Assembly (NCBI GenBank): GCA_017434045.1 | Contig: JAFRGA010000004.1 | Span: 1 to 64,000, forward strand | Reading direction: 5' to 3' | Length of the DNA: 64,000 nt | DNA from: Eggerthellaceae bacterium | GTDB lineage: Bacteria > Actinomycetota > Coriobacteriia > Coriobacteriales > Eggerthellaceae | In this document: positions 36,122-44,758 of the stretch, piece after piece | Numbering within the stretch: position 1 is the first letter of the stretch | How the letters are laid out: every line of letters begins with the position of its first letter | The notes under the pieces: model-generated | Seen by the model: the letters and a program-made list of their open reading frames with translations, nothing else | Databases searched by the model: none | Told to the model about the DNA's origin: nothing | Program-made: the position numbers and the translations under genes

Positions 36122-36420
36122 CATGCGGCCGGGACCACCCCTCCAGGCCGCTTCGCGCTTTCTCCTCCTTCCAACCGCGCTAACAGAAAGCGGCGATTGG
36201 AGCCGACCAACTGGCCGTGCGCCTCGTAGTTCCCGACTGCGCTACGCGCATTCGGGAAATAGTTCTGGAAGTATGTACGGGGGCAAGCTGAAGCTTGCCC
36301 GGCTTCGCTGAAAACGAGCCACTGGCTCGTTTTCCAAGCGCTCAGCCCAGTGCCGCGTTCCTATGCGCGCGGTTGTCCGGAGGGCGCTCAGAAGGCCTGT
36401 CGGAGTGGTCCCGGCCGCAT
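36122..36420. repeat. Long palindromic element enclosing structured element B, copy 2
   Basis: The outer arms ATGCGGCCGGGACCAC (from 36123) and its complement GTGGTCCCGGCCGCAT (to 36420) bound a 299-bp non-coding unit. Element B occupies 36229-36343 in plus orientation: TTCCCGA/TTCGGGAA stem, TGCGC/GCGCA hairpin, GGGCAAGCTGAAGCTTGCCC, then GAAAACGAGCC/GGCTCGTTTTC. The outer arms differ from those of family A. It lies between the 3' ends of the holin-like and HAD genes. Confidence 0.85.
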
Positions 36421-36444
36421 TACTAAGCTCAGCGCTACAAACGT

Positions 36445-36611
36445 CAACTGCACTGCAAGACCCGACGCTGTTTCGCGGGCTGCGACAAGCGTAGGCGCGG
36501 CGGGAGCGAGGACTGTCTGAGCCGCCGAAGGCGGCGAGTTCCGCAGCTGCCGCGCCGGAGCATAGGAGCGGTTAGCCCGCGCTTAAGCGGAGGGGTCTTG
36601 CAGAGCAGTTG
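36445..36611. repeat. Structured element C, copy 1
   Basis: Nested inverted repeats. The outer arms are CAACTGCACTGCAAGACC and GGTCTTGCAGAGCAGTTG, an inner arm is GGCGCGGC/GCCGCGCC (36494-36501 and 36549-36556), and the apical hairpin is GCCGCC/GGCGGC. Between them is a core nearly identical to the copy at 55.2 kb, with GGGAGCGAGGACTGTCTGAG and GCGAGTTCCGCAGCT. It ends 4 bases from the HAD gene stop. Whether it acts as RNA or DNA is unknown. Confidence 0.8.
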
Positions 36612-36614
36612 CAC

Positions 36615-37271
36615 TCACCCAATCCAGATACTGCGATCGAGCTCGTCGAAGGTGTCGACCACGATGTCGCTGTAGCGGGCGAGCTCCTCATGGGTGCCGC
36701 AGCCGTCGGCGCTGTACACGCCCACCGTCTTGCAGCCCGCCTTGCGCGCAGTCGCCAACGCATACCAGCTGTCGTCAAACAGCCAGGTATTCTCCACGCT
36801 GATGCCGAACAACGAGCTCACGTACTCGTAAATAGCCGTCTCCCGCTTCGTCATCGTCAGGTCCTCGACCGAGATGATGCGCTTGATGTACGGCAAGAAT
36901 CCGCCACGCTCCAAGCCAGCCTGCAAGAACGACTGCGGGCTCGACGAGAGCACGCACATGTCCACCCCCGCCTCGGACATCGCCTTGACGAAGGAAAGCG
37001 CGCCGCGCGTGGCCTCGGAACGAGTGCGGTAGTAATCGAGCAAGTAGTTCAAAATCCCGTCAACGACGGATTGCGCGTTTTCGCGGATACCGAACCGCTC
37101 GTGGAAGAAAGCCCCTGCCTCCTCGAGCGTCAGGGCGTTCAGCTCGTCACGCTCCTTCTTCGTGAGCGCGATGCCCGCTTCGTTCATCAGCTCAGTCTCG
37201 GCCTCATGCCACGCTCCAATCGAGTCCATGAGCGTGCCGTCGCAATCGAGTATCAGCAGTTGTCTGTCCAT
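36615..37271 (-). CDS. HAD-superfamily hydrolase (beta-phosphoglucomutase-like)
   Basis: 218 residues. Motif I is LLILDCDGTLMDS (nucleophile and acid Asp at about 9 and 11), motif II VCVLSSSPQ (Ser), motif III the Lys in TMTKRETAIYEYV, and motif IV WLFDDSWYALATARKAGCKTVGVY. A helical cap (about 15-85) marks the phosphoglucomutase/phosphoglycolate-phosphatase subclass. ATG 37271 fits the family start. The physiological phosphate ester is unknown. Confidence 0.88.
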   Translation of the reverse strand: MDRQLLILDCDGTLMDSIGAWHEAETELMNEAGIALTKKERDELNALTLEEAGAFFHERFGIRENAQSVVDGILNYLLDYYRTRSEATRGALSFVKAMSEAGVDMCVLSSSPQSFLQAGLERGGFLPYIKRIISVEDLTMTKRETAIYEYVSSLFGISVENTWLFDDSWYALATARKAGCKTVGVYSADGCGTHEELARYSDIVVDTFDELDRSIWIG

Positions 37272-37455
37272 GTGAAATCGTGCTTCCTGGCGGTGCAGTG
37301 TTTTCGCCCGCCATCCCAAAGGATACTAGCGCTTGACGAACGTCCTATAAGGGAGCGGCACCCAGAACACCGCGCGGGCGCAGAGCGCCTCAGCGATTGT
37401 CCCGGGTGCCGGGTAATCGTTCATCACGAGCGAAGCCTAACGGTCGCCGGGGCCC

Positions 37456-38739
37456 CTAGTCCTCGACGCGAATGACCGTCGGGTCGGCCAGCAGCATGTC
37501 GCCCATGGCTGCAAGCTCGGCCAACGCCGCGCGGATGTTCGCTTCGCACGCCTCATGCGTGACGAAGATGAGGTTCACTGCGTCATGGTCCTTCGTGCCC
37601 TCTTGGGAGACCGAGCGCAGCGAGGCGTCGTGACGCGCAAACACGTCAGCCGCACGTGCCAGAACGCCGACGCGATCGGGCACGAGGAGGCGGATGTAGT
37701 AACGCGTCTGCAGGTTCTCGAACGGGGCAATGGGCAGCTTCTCGCTGCAGGTGCAGCCGACGATGGGCGGAATGCCGAGCGCGATGTGGCGCGAAACCTC
37801 GAGGACATCGCCCATGACGGCGCTCGCAGCCGGGCCGGCGCCTGCGCCCTCGCCGAAGAACATGGTCTCGCCCACGGCGTCGCCGGTGACGTAAATGGCA
37901 TTGTACACGCCGTTGACCTTGGCCATCTGATGCTGCTCGGGGATCATCGTGGGATGCACGCGCACGTCGATGCCCTCGGGCATGCGATGGGCGATTGCAA
38001 GAAGCTTCACGGCATAGCCCATCTCGTGACCCGTCTTGAGGTCGATGGGCTGAATGTTGCTGATACCCTCGGTGTGCACATCGTCCATGACCACACGCGA
38101 GTTGAATGCGATGGATGCCAGGATGGCGATCTTCGCCGCCGCGTCGAAACCATCGACGTCGGCGGACGGATTAGCCTCGGCAAAGCCCTTGGCCTGGGCT
38201 TCGGCGAGCACCTCGTCGTAGGGCATGCCGTCTTCGTCCATGCGGGTGAGCATGTAGTTGGTGGTGCCGTTCACGATGCCGAGCACCGAGCTGATCTCGT
38301 TGGAGATAAGGGAGTGCTTCAGCGGATCGATGATCGGGATGCCGCCGCCGACGCTCGCCTCGAAGGCGATCTCGACGTTTGCCTCCTTGGCCAGGCCGAA
38401 AATCTCCTCGCCTGCCGTGGCCATGAGCGCCTTGTTCGCCGTGACAACGTTCTTGCCAGCGCGCAAGGCGTTGGTGACGATGGCATGGGCCACGCCCGTG
38501 CCGCCAATAAGCTCGATGACGATGTCGATATCGGGATCGTTGATGATCTCGTTGAAGTCAGGCGTGAATATGTCGCCTGCGCCATGGGCTTCTGCCTCAG
38601 CTTTGTTGAGCGAGCAGACACGCACGAGCTCGATATCGATTCCCAGGCGATTCTTGAAATCTTCCTTGTGATTATGGATGATGTCGATAACCCCACCACC
38701 GACGGTGCCGGTGCCCACGAGGCCAATTTTCACTGTCAT
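37456..38739 (-). CDS. hom: Homoserine dehydrogenase
   Basis: NAD(P)-dependent reduction of aspartate semialdehyde for threonine and methionine synthesis. The 427-residue protein has the Rossmann motif IGLVGTGTVGGGVIDII (about 5-21), NVVTANKALMA, GIVNGTTNYMLTRM, and NPSADVDGFDAAAKIAILASIAF with the catalytic Lys. A C-terminal ACT domain (about 348-427, LVPDRVGVLARAADVF) should mediate feedback inhibition. Start ATG 38739 follows GGAAGGGG. Confidence 0.96.
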   Translation of the reverse strand: MTVKIGLVGTGTVGGGVIDIIHNHKEDFKNRLGIDIELVRVCSLNKAEAEAHGAGDIFTPDFNEIINDPDIDIVIELIGGTGVAHAIVTNALRAGKNVVTANKALMATAGEEIFGLAKEANVEIAFEASVGGGIPIIDPLKHSLISNEISSVLGIVNGTTNYMLTRMDEDGMPYDEVLAEAQAKGFAEANPSADVDGFDAAAKIAILASIAFNSRVVMDDVHTEGISNIQPIDLKTGHEMGYAVKLLAIAHRMPEGIDVRVHPTMIPEQHQMAKVNGVYNAIYVTGDAVGETMFFGEGAGAGPAASAVMGDVLEVSRHIALGIPPIVGCTCSEKLPIAPFENLQTRYYIRLLVPDRVGVLARAADVFARHDASLRSVSQEGTKDHDAVNLIFVTHEACEANIRAALAELAAMGDMLLADPTVIRVED

Positions 38740-38886
38740 GAAAGTCCCCTTCCAACTTTACCTTGATAGCGACTATTCTGCATGCGAACACTTTACCAGC
38801 AAAGCGGTCGCATTTCTGGAAAACGCACGTAAGCCGCGAAATCGTAACGTGGACGCGATGGCTTGCCCCGAACGATTACCGTGGCC

Positions 38887-39933
38887 TTACAGCATCATGA
38901 ACAGCTTCGCGAGCACGAAGCCGATGAGGCCGCAGCACGGGAACGTGAGCACCCAGGCGAACACCATGTTCTTCGCAATGGACCAGTTCACGTGCTTCAC
39001 GTTCTTGGAAGCTCCAACGCCCATGATCGCCGAGGTGGAGCAATGCGAGGTCGAGACCGGCATGCCGGTGATGCTCGAGACGAACAGGGTGATGACCGTG
39101 CTGATGGAGGCCGCCACGCCCTGGTGCTTCTCGAGTTTGACCATGTCCATGGCCACCGACTTGATGATGCGCTTGCCGCCGAGGAACGTGCCCAGCGAGA
39201 TGGCAAGCGAGCAGGTGATCATCAGCCAGAAGGGGAACCCTGCCTGATCGGCCGACTCCATTCCGAACGATAGCGCAATACCCAAGATGGCAATCGACAT
39301 GAACTTCTGGCCGTCCTGTGCACCATGGAGGAACGAGAGCAAGGCGGCGCACACGTCCTGCGTGGCAACGAACAGCTTGCCGGACGACCGGCGATCCGCC
39401 CTCAGGAACACACGCTCGATAACGCGAACGGCTAGCCAACCGAGCACGAAACCGGCAAACAGCGAGAACGCCATACCGTAGATGACCTTCGCCCATTCCC
39501 CGATGACAACGCCCGCCCAACCGTTCATGGCTATGGCGCCTCCGGTGATTCCCGCGATGAGCGAATGCGACTTAGATGCCGGAATGCCCGCAAACCAGCA
39601 GACGATTCCCCAGACAATTGCCCCAATCATGGCGGCCATCAACGCCAACAACGCCTGATGCGTGTCTCCCGAGAAATCCACCATGTTGAACATCGTGTGG
39701 GCAACTGCCGTTGAGATGTAGGTCATGCCTACGAGACCTATGAAATTAAAGACGGCTGCAAGCACAAGCGCTTGCGTAGGCGTGAGGCATCTCGTGGATA
39801 CCGCAGTGGCAATGGCATTCGGTGCGTCTGTGGCGCCTGAAATCACGGTCACCGCCAACACCAGAATAATGATCACGGCCAATGACGGGTAGGTAGAAAC
39901 CTGCCCAAGAATAGCCATAAGGCTCAGGTCCAT
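38887..39933 (-). CDS. pit: Inorganic phosphate transporter, PiT family
   Basis: Cation-coupled phosphate symporter, about 348 residues with ten or so membrane helices. The two PiT repeats appear as SGATDAPNAIATAVSTR and GISTSHCSTSAIMGVGAS-like segments (here GMPVSTSHCSTSAIMGVGAS). PASKSHSLIAGITGGAIA is another family mark. ATG 39933 is chosen because GGAGGAG lies 3-4 bases upstream; two further in-frame ATGs lie before it. No PhoU-like partner is adjacent. Confidence 0.92.
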   Translation of the reverse strand: MDLSLMAILGQVSTYPSLAVIIILVLAVTVISGATDAPNAIATAVSTRCLTPTQALVLAAVFNFIGLVGMTYISTAVAHTMFNMVDFSGDTHQALLALMAAMIGAIVWGIVCWFAGIPASKSHSLIAGITGGAIAMNGWAGVVIGEWAKVIYGMAFSLFAGFVLGWLAVRVIERVFLRADRRSSGKLFVATQDVCAALLSFLHGAQDGQKFMSIAILGIALSFGMESADQAGFPFWLMITCSLAISLGTFLGGKRIIKSVAMDMVKLEKHQGVAASISTVITLFVSSITGMPVSTSHCSTSAIMGVGASKNVKHVNWSIAKNMVFAWVLTFPCCGLIGFVLAKLFMML

Positions 39934-40264
39934 CGACTCCTCCATCTCGATGCGACTCTTTAAGCGCAATTTGCTTAATTGTACATGACCGAGCGGCTGG
40001 GAACGCTAGGAACATGCGACTTTACGAAACGGCATCGGTCAGAAAGTGATCCAAAAAATGATCCAGGACCGCTGAGGGGGAGAGCGGTCCTGGTCAGACG
40101 AGTGAGCCGAGAAAGGAGCTTGGGAGGGTCTTTTCCTTTGGCCTGTTTATACTTTATCTACAATAATATCTATTGTCAAGAATTATTTTTAGTTCAGATA
40201 ATATAAATATGGAACGATACCGTCTGTGGCGAAAGGAGTCGCATGCAAAACGAACTGCTGTTTC
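39934..40264. other. pit-lysA intergenic region, partly AT-rich
   Basis: 331 bp. It holds the pit promoter side (near 39970-40010), a strong hairpin (listed separately) and a markedly AT-rich tract at 40140-40215. On the plus strand TTGTCA near 40174 with GATAAT about 18 bp on could be a promoter, leading to AAAGGAG and a 13-codon frame at 40243. No conserved gene was recognised. Confidence 0.4.
40053..40093 (-). terminator. Terminator downstream of lysA
   Basis: CCAGGACCGCT (40063-40073) and AGCGGTCCTGG (40083-40093) form a perfect 11-bp stem. On the minus strand it is followed by GATCATTTTTT, so it reads as an intrinsic terminator for minus-strand transcripts arriving from lysA. Confidence 0.8.
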
Positions 40265-40284
40265 CTAAAGGTCGCGGGCCATGA
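40243..40284 (+). other. 13-codon open frame with good Shine-Dalgarno, antisense to lysA end
   Basis: ATG 40243 follows AAAGGAG at 6 bases and reads MQNELLFPKGRGP before TGA. It overlaps the last codons of lysA on the other strand. A plus-strand promoter-like sequence lies about 55 bp upstream. It may be a remnant or chance; no homology was recognised. Confidence 0.2.
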
Positions 40285-41620
40285 GGTCGTCATACGTCTC
40301 GCGACGCGTGACCACGCGAGCGTTTCCGTCGCGCACGAACACGATAGCCGGACGCGGCTGGCCGTTGTACGTCGAGGCCATGGTGTAGCAGTACGCCCCC
40401 GTCGCAAACACGCAGACGATGTCACCCAGCTCGGGATGCTGTATCGACCCGTCGAGCACCACGGCGTCACCGCTCTCGCAATGCTTGCCGCACAGCGTGA
40501 CGATCTCGGTCCGGGGCTCGTCCGCCTTGTTGGCGATCACGGCCTCGTAATCTGCATGGTACAGCGCTGTGCGGATGTTGTCGGACATGCCGCCATCGAC
40601 ACCAACGTACTTGCGGATGTTCGGAAGCGTTTTCATTACCCCGACGGTATAGAGCGTGACGCCGGCGTTCGCCACCAAGCTGCGCCCCGGCTCCACGAGC
40701 AGGCGCGGCATGGCAAGCCCCTCGCTGAGGCATGATTCCATCACGGCGTTGGCAGTGCGCTCGGCAAATGCGCGAATCGACGACGGCTCGTCTTCGGCCA
40801 AGTACGCGACGCCCAGGCCGCCGCCCATGTCCAGATCCTCGATGACCAAACCGTACCGGTCGCGCACGCGCGCGGCGAACTTCACCATCACCTGCACCGC
40901 CTCTGCGAACGAGTGCAAGGCGAAAATCTGGGAGCCGATATGGCAATGGAATCCGACGAGGTCGACGTTCGGGGCGGCCAAGACGTCCTCCACGCAGCGG
41001 AATGCGAAATCGTCGAGCATCGTGAACCCGAACTTGCTATCCTCGCAACCCGTCTTGATGTACTCGTGGGTGTCGGCCTCCACGCCCGGCGTGATGCGCA
41101 TGAGCACTTTCTGGGTCACGCCCAGTTCGCCGGCGATGCGGGATACACGGCCGAGCTCGATGCGCGTATCGAGCACGATCCGCCCGACGCCTGCGGCGAT
41201 AGCCTCGCGGAGCTCGGCTTCCGTCTTGTTGTTGCCATGTACGAAAACCCGCTCCATCGGGAAATCGACCGCACGGGCGCATGCAAGCTCACCACCACCC
41301 GAAACATCAAGGTACATGCCTTCTTCGGCCGCGATACGCAGCACTTCCTTGTTCAGGAACGCCTTCGATGCGTACAGCACTCCCGAGTTCGCATAGCATT
41401 CGGAAAACGCCTCGCGGTACTGTTCCATGCGATCGCGCAGGTCGGCCTCGTCGAACACGTAGAGCGCCGTCCCCTGCTCATGTGCCAGATCGACCATGTC
41501 GACTCCGCCGATGAACAGGTGCGACCCGCGCACCTCGGCCGTTTTGGGAAGGACGGGACCCAGTTGCATCGTGGTACGGCCGTCCGCCTGCTTGGTGAGA
41601 TCGGATTTTGGTAATGACAT
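40265..41620 (-). CDS. lysA: Diaminopimelate decarboxylase LysA
   Basis: PLP enzyme making L-lysine from meso-diaminopimelate, about 451 residues. The PLP lysine is in VLYASKAFLN. Further marks are HGNNKTEAEL, GFHCHIGSQIF, DMGGGLGVAY, EPGRSLVANAG and the intersubunit CGKHCESGD (catalytic Cys). The C-terminus has YNGQPRPAIVFV. ATG 41620 (MSLPKSD) is preceded by AAGGCGG; the frame stays open upstream. Lysine synthesis pairs with hom in the aspartate pathway. Confidence 0.96.
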   Translation of the reverse strand: MSLPKSDLTKQADGRTTMQLGPVLPKTAEVRGSHLFIGGVDMVDLAHEQGTALYVFDEADLRDRMEQYREAFSECYANSGVLYASKAFLNKEVLRIAAEEGMYLDVSGGGELACARAVDFPMERVFVHGNNKTEAELREAIAAGVGRIVLDTRIELGRVSRIAGELGVTQKVLMRITPGVEADTHEYIKTGCEDSKFGFTMLDDFAFRCVEDVLAAPNVDLVGFHCHIGSQIFALHSFAEAVQVMVKFAARVRDRYGLVIEDLDMGGGLGVAYLAEDEPSSIRAFAERTANAVMESCLSEGLAMPRLLVEPGRSLVANAGVTLYTVGVMKTLPNIRKYVGVDGGMSDNIRTALYHADYEAVIANKADEPRTEIVTLCGKHCESGDAVVLDGSIQHPELGDIVCVFATGAYCYTMASTYNGQPRPAIVFVRDGNARVVTRRETYDDLMARDL

Positions 41621-41831
41621 GCGCGTCCGCCTTTTACTGTCTTTCTCCTGTACGAATGGTTCCGACCATACTACCAAGCATTGCACGCTTTCGTGTTTCG
41701 GCGAGGAAAAAACTTCAATTGACCCGACCGCGGCAACCCGAGGGACGCATAATCCGTTTCCGACTATTCAATAACGGATATAATGTCGCTATGCCACACC
41801 GCTGGCGAAGATCATCGAGAAGGGATTGACC

Positions 41832-42224
41832 ATGAGCATACCCGAACCGTCGCTCAACGACTGGCTTGCGGAGGGAAAGGCGAGCGAGAACGCCGACAAA
41901 TGCGGCATGTTCCTCGTGCACAACGGGATCGTCCGCTCAACCGCCAAGGTACAGGTGCGGAACGGCGAAGAAAAGCCACCTGTGAAACAAGTTGATTTCA
42001 GCTACGATGCGGCTGGCGTCGAAGCCGCCATTGCCGAAGCTTTGACCTGGGAAGGCGTGTATTTCGTCAAAGTGTGGCTCAACGAGGGCGTGCTCGACGT
42101 CGGCGAGTCCATCATGTATGTGATGATTGGCGCCGACATTCGGCCTCGCTGCATAGACGCGCTCCAGAACCTTGTCGGCAAGATCAAGAACGACTTGGTG
42201 GTTGAGAAGGAAATATACGTCTAG
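41832..42224 (+). CDS. MoaE-like molybdopterin synthase catalytic subunit
   Basis: About 130 residues. The segment FLVHNGIVRSTAKVQVRNG corresponds to the MoaE sheet with its conserved Arg. VGESIMYVMIGADIRPRCIDAL matches the VGE-x(n)-R-x(n)-A pattern, and the end GKIKNDLVVEKEIY keeps lysines in the places of the MoaE catalytic pair (inferred by eye). MoaE moves dithiolene sulfur from MoaD to precursor Z in molybdenum cofactor synthesis, useful for the molybdoenzyme at 44.8 kb. MoaD is not in the window. Divergence from standard MoaE is high. Confidence 0.75.
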   Translation: MSIPEPSLNDWLAEGKASENADKCGMFLVHNGIVRSTAKVQVRNGEEKPPVKQVDFSYDAAGVEAAIAEALTWEGVYFVKVWLNEGVLDVGESIMYVMIGADIRPRCIDALQNLVGKIKNDLVVEKEIYV

Positions 42225-42256
42225 GACGATTCTCGCATTACATGCAAATCATTCAT

Positions 42257-42440
42257 TGGACATAGTCTAATAAATGTATATATCATGAATTTGATATAGA
42301 CCTTGCCTTTTGACAGACTATGTCTTATATTGAAGAAGGTCTGAAGCATGTGGGTTCGTAACTCCCCTCCTAACACGTTCCCGCAGCCTATCAATAACAC
42401 GAGCCGCTCCCGTTCAAGCGGCTCGGGTTAGTTTGTTTAG
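42257..42440 (+). ncRNA. Candidate small RNA between convergent genes
   Basis: TTGGAC (42257-42262) and TATATC (42280-42285) are spaced 17 bp and could start a transcript near 42292. It would end at the terminator hairpin at 42400-42440. No start codon with a Shine-Dalgarno is seen between them, and both neighbouring genes end here. A 10-bp inverted repeat GACATAGTCT (42259-42268) and AGACTATGTC (42315-42324) spans the promoter. Expression is unproven. Confidence 0.3.
42400..42437 (+). terminator. Terminator, plus strand
   Basis: CGAGCCGCT (42400-42408) pairs with AGCGGCTCG (42417-42425), followed by GGTTAGTTTGTTT. It could serve moaE (175 bp upstream) or the candidate small RNA. Confidence 0.75.
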
Positions 42441-42467
42441 CCTCTGAACCGGGGGGCTGGGACCAGA

Positions 42468-42493
42468 AAGGCCCCGCTTGCAAGCGGGGCCTT
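42468..42493 (-). terminator. Terminator of the Dms-like operon
   Basis: A perfect 26-bp palindrome, AAGGCCCCGCTTG followed by its complement. It stands 25 bp beyond the stop of the lipoprotein gene. On the minus strand TTTCT overlaps its end, giving an intrinsic terminator. Confidence 0.8.
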
Positions 42494-42517
42494 CACGTGT
42501 TGGATCTGCTGGTCAGC

Positions 42518-43435
42518 CTAGAGGCAGAAACCTGGGGAAACGCCGATCTCGTGATCGGGAATCCAAGCGTTCAGGGGATTGCCATCGGCATCGCAGACAG
42601 CATAGCCGGATGTCCAGGTCATGCTTAGGGAGCGTAGCCACCAAGGAGACGCCTCCCCTTCCATGACAAGGCCGTTGCCTTCCTTCCCCACGAACGCGCG
42701 CTCGAGCACGGAGTTCTCCGCCCCTGCAGTCACGCCTTTCTCGGAAAACAGCTTGTACTGCTTGCCTTCCATGTTATAGGTCTCGGCGGGAATACCCGAA
42801 CCGCCGACAAGGTCATTCGGCGAAGCGCTTCCGGCCACCTCAACGTACGAGGGCAACCAGAGCTTGTCTGATGTCGAGGAGACCGCGCCAGGCGTCGTGA
42901 ATGCAGAGTTGTTCGTCTTCTTGCTCGCCGCCTTTATGACGCCTTTGAGGTCGCTCGGCAACATGTCTGCAAAATCCGAGTTGAGCCACGAGCGCATCGC
43001 GGATTTTTCCCAACCGCCATCATTTGAAGCATCCTCGCTCATAGCGGCTATCGCAGGAGCGTCCACGAACATGAACGTAAGGCCCGCCTTGCCACCATCG
43101 GCCAAATCATCCGCACGGACGCCCACGAGCGCCACGTGCGCCACAACGCCGTTCGACAACGTGACGGAAATCGTCTTCCCATCGCATTTACCCGACGAGT
43201 CGAGCAAGTGGTTTTCAATGGCGATCTCCAAGCCCTCCTCATCAGAGGCGGCATCGTGGATCTCAGTTGCTATCTGCGACAATTCCGCCCAGCTGTACTT
43301 GTCCACCGATTCCTTCACCGGACCGCCACTGGAGCAGCCCGTGAAGGCTAGCAGGAACAGGGCGGTCAAAACGGCTACAACCGCAAACCAGCTCGTCCAG
43401 CGCGCAATTGGTATGCTTGCATTGCGATTGAACAC
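42518..43435 (-). CDS. DUF6273-type lipoprotein, last gene of molybdoenzyme operon
   Basis: About 305 residues. The signal peptide ends in lipobox LLAFTGC (lipidated Cys near 34), so it is anchored outside the membrane. The C-terminal two thirds resemble DUF6273/FGE-like folds: GGWEKSAMRSWLNSDFADMLPSDLKGVI, SDKLWLPSYVEV and SPWWLRS. GTG 43435 with AGGAG 6 bases upstream is preferred; it starts next to the torD stop. Its place in a reductase operon is unusual. A role in assembly, electron transfer or substrate binding is only a guess. Confidence 0.75.
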   Translation of the reverse strand: MFNRNASIPIARWTSWFAVVAVLTALFLLAFTGCSSGGPVKESVDKYSWAELSQIATEIHDAASDEEGLEIAIENHLLDSSGKCDGKTISVTLSNGVVAHVALVGVRADDLADGGKAGLTFMFVDAPAIAAMSEDASNDGGWEKSAMRSWLNSDFADMLPSDLKGVIKAASKKTNNSAFTTPGAVSSTSDKLWLPSYVEVAGSASPNDLVGGSGIPAETYNMEGKQYKLFSEKGVTAGAENSVLERAFVGKEGNGLVMEGEASPWWLRSLSMTWTSGYAVCDADGNPLNAWIPDHEIGVSPGFCL

Positions 43436-43436
43436 G

Positions 43437-44063
43437 CTACTCTCCTTCGGGAAGGCCCGCGGCCTCCCCATCGTCTTTGAGCACAGCGACGATCAATGTC
43501 ATGAGCGCCGGGTAATAGGGCTCCTCGGCGTTTCGCTTGACCAGATCGGCGCAATCGTCAATCCAGTTCAACACGTAATCGTCTCGGAAGTCGGTATAGG
43601 CTTCGGCGAAAGCCAGATTCCCCGTCTCTTCGAAACGCCCGGCCAACATGGCCATGAACGCCAAGAGGTAACGGAGGTGGTCTGCCGGCGCCTTCTCGTT
43701 CTTATCGAGCTCGATGCCGAACTGCCGGTAGATGTCTTCGACATCCACGGCAGCTTGCCCGTTGAGCGTATGCTCTTTCTCGAGATAGAAGGAGGCATAC
43801 GGAGGCGCCTCCATCCTCAGGGATCCGATGAACAGTCGCGTATACGCAAGTTTCTCGGCGATATCGTCGGGGAACTGCCGGGAAGTTGCCAGCGCTGCAT
43901 CTATAAGCTCTTCGAAACCCATGCGCGCATGCGCATCGAGGCCTTTCAGCGCTTCCGTCGTCGCGGCGAGTCCCGCAGACGGATACGCAAAGGCGCTCGA
44001 CAGCGCATGCAGCAGGCTCGCAGGCGGAACTGGCATCGTCGTTGTGCTGGTGCGGTTTACCAT
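43437..44063 (-). CDS. TorD/DmsD-family molybdoenzyme chaperone
   Basis: 208-residue, all-helical cytoplasmic chaperone that binds twin-arginine signals and proofreads cofactor loading. Family marks are YTRLFIGSLRMEAPPYASFYLEKE (pattern Y-x-R-L-F, P-Y-x-S-x-Y) and EKAPADHLRYLLAFMAMLA (the E-x-P-D-H-L region). It overlaps the end of the iron-sulfur subunit gene by 7 bases, so translation is coupled to the operon. Confidence 0.92.
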   Translation of the reverse strand: MVNRTSTTTMPVPPASLLHALSSAFAYPSAGLAATTEALKGLDAHARMGFEELIDAALATSRQFPDDIAEKLAYTRLFIGSLRMEAPPYASFYLEKEHTLNGQAAVDVEDIYRQFGIELDKNEKAPADHLRYLLAFMAMLAGRFEETGNLAFAEAYTDFRDDYVLNWIDDCADLVKRNAEEPYYPALMTLIVAVLKDDGEAAGLPEGE

Positions 44064-44758
44064 GTCTTATGAAACTCCCGAATGTAGTAGACGTGTGGCC
44101 CCGTGCCCTTCTCAGGCATGAGGACGCTCGCATCGTACATTTCTTTGAGCTGGTGAATCTCTCCGTAAATGTCCTCTTCGTCTCCGAAGATGCGCGCATG
44201 GGCCGGGCAAGCCTCCACACAGCGCGGCACATCGCCATGGTACACGAGATGCTTGCACATCTGGCACTTCAGTGCCGAGCCTTTCTTCAGAAGCGGAAGC
44301 TCGAATTCATCGAGTGCCGGATCGTGCATCGGGTAGTCGCTTTCAACAGCCTCCTGCACCTCCTTGCCGTTCGCTGTGCAATCGGCAATCAGCGTCGGAA
44401 CATCAGCCAGGTTGTCGGCGGCCGTTTTATCGGGCGCTGGCGTAATGGCACCGTACGGGCAGGCTTTAGCGCAGGAACCGCATGACACGCACTTGTCGGA
44501 GTCGACGACCGTCAAGCCCCATTCATCCTTGTGCAAGGCGCCAGACGGGCACACCTGTGCGCATGCCGGCTTCTCGCAATGGTTGCACATGATGGGACGG
44601 TAGCTGTAACGCAGCTTGGGGAACTCGCCGGTCGTCTCCGTCACATGGTGGCTCAAGAACACGCCCTGCGGGACCTGGTTCTCGATCTTGCAGACGATGT
44701 CGCAGGTGCCGCAACCAACGCAGTCGTGAAGGTTGAGTATCATTGCGTAACGGGTCAT
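44057..44758 (-). CDS. DmsB-like four-cluster ferredoxin subunit
   Basis: Electron-transfer subunit of 233 residues with four [4Fe-4S] Cys groups: CVGCGTCDIVC, CNHCEKPACAQVCP, CVSCGSCAKACP and CQMCKHLVYHGDVPRCVEACP. It has no membrane segment. The start ATG shares bases with the stop of the catalytic gene (TAATG), so the two are coupled. It would carry electrons to the molybdenum subunit. The membrane quinol oxidase usually encoded next (DmsC) is absent. Confidence 0.94.
   Translation of the reverse strand: MTRYAMILNLHDCVGCGTCDIVCKIENQVPQGVFLSHHVTETTGEFPKLRYSYRPIMCNHCEKPACAQVCPSGALHKDEWGLTVVDSDKCVSCGSCAKACPYGAITPAPDKTAADNLADVPTLIADCTANGKEVQEAVESDYPMHDPALDEFELPLLKKGSALKCQMCKHLVYHGDVPRCVEACPAHARIFGDEEDIYGEIHQLKEMYDASVLMPEKGTGPHVYYIREFHKTW

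Noticed and set aside
36445-36611. Simple rho-independent terminator for the HAD gene
   Set aside because: It has nested arms, a long conserved core shared with another locus and no T-run; termination alone does not explain it.
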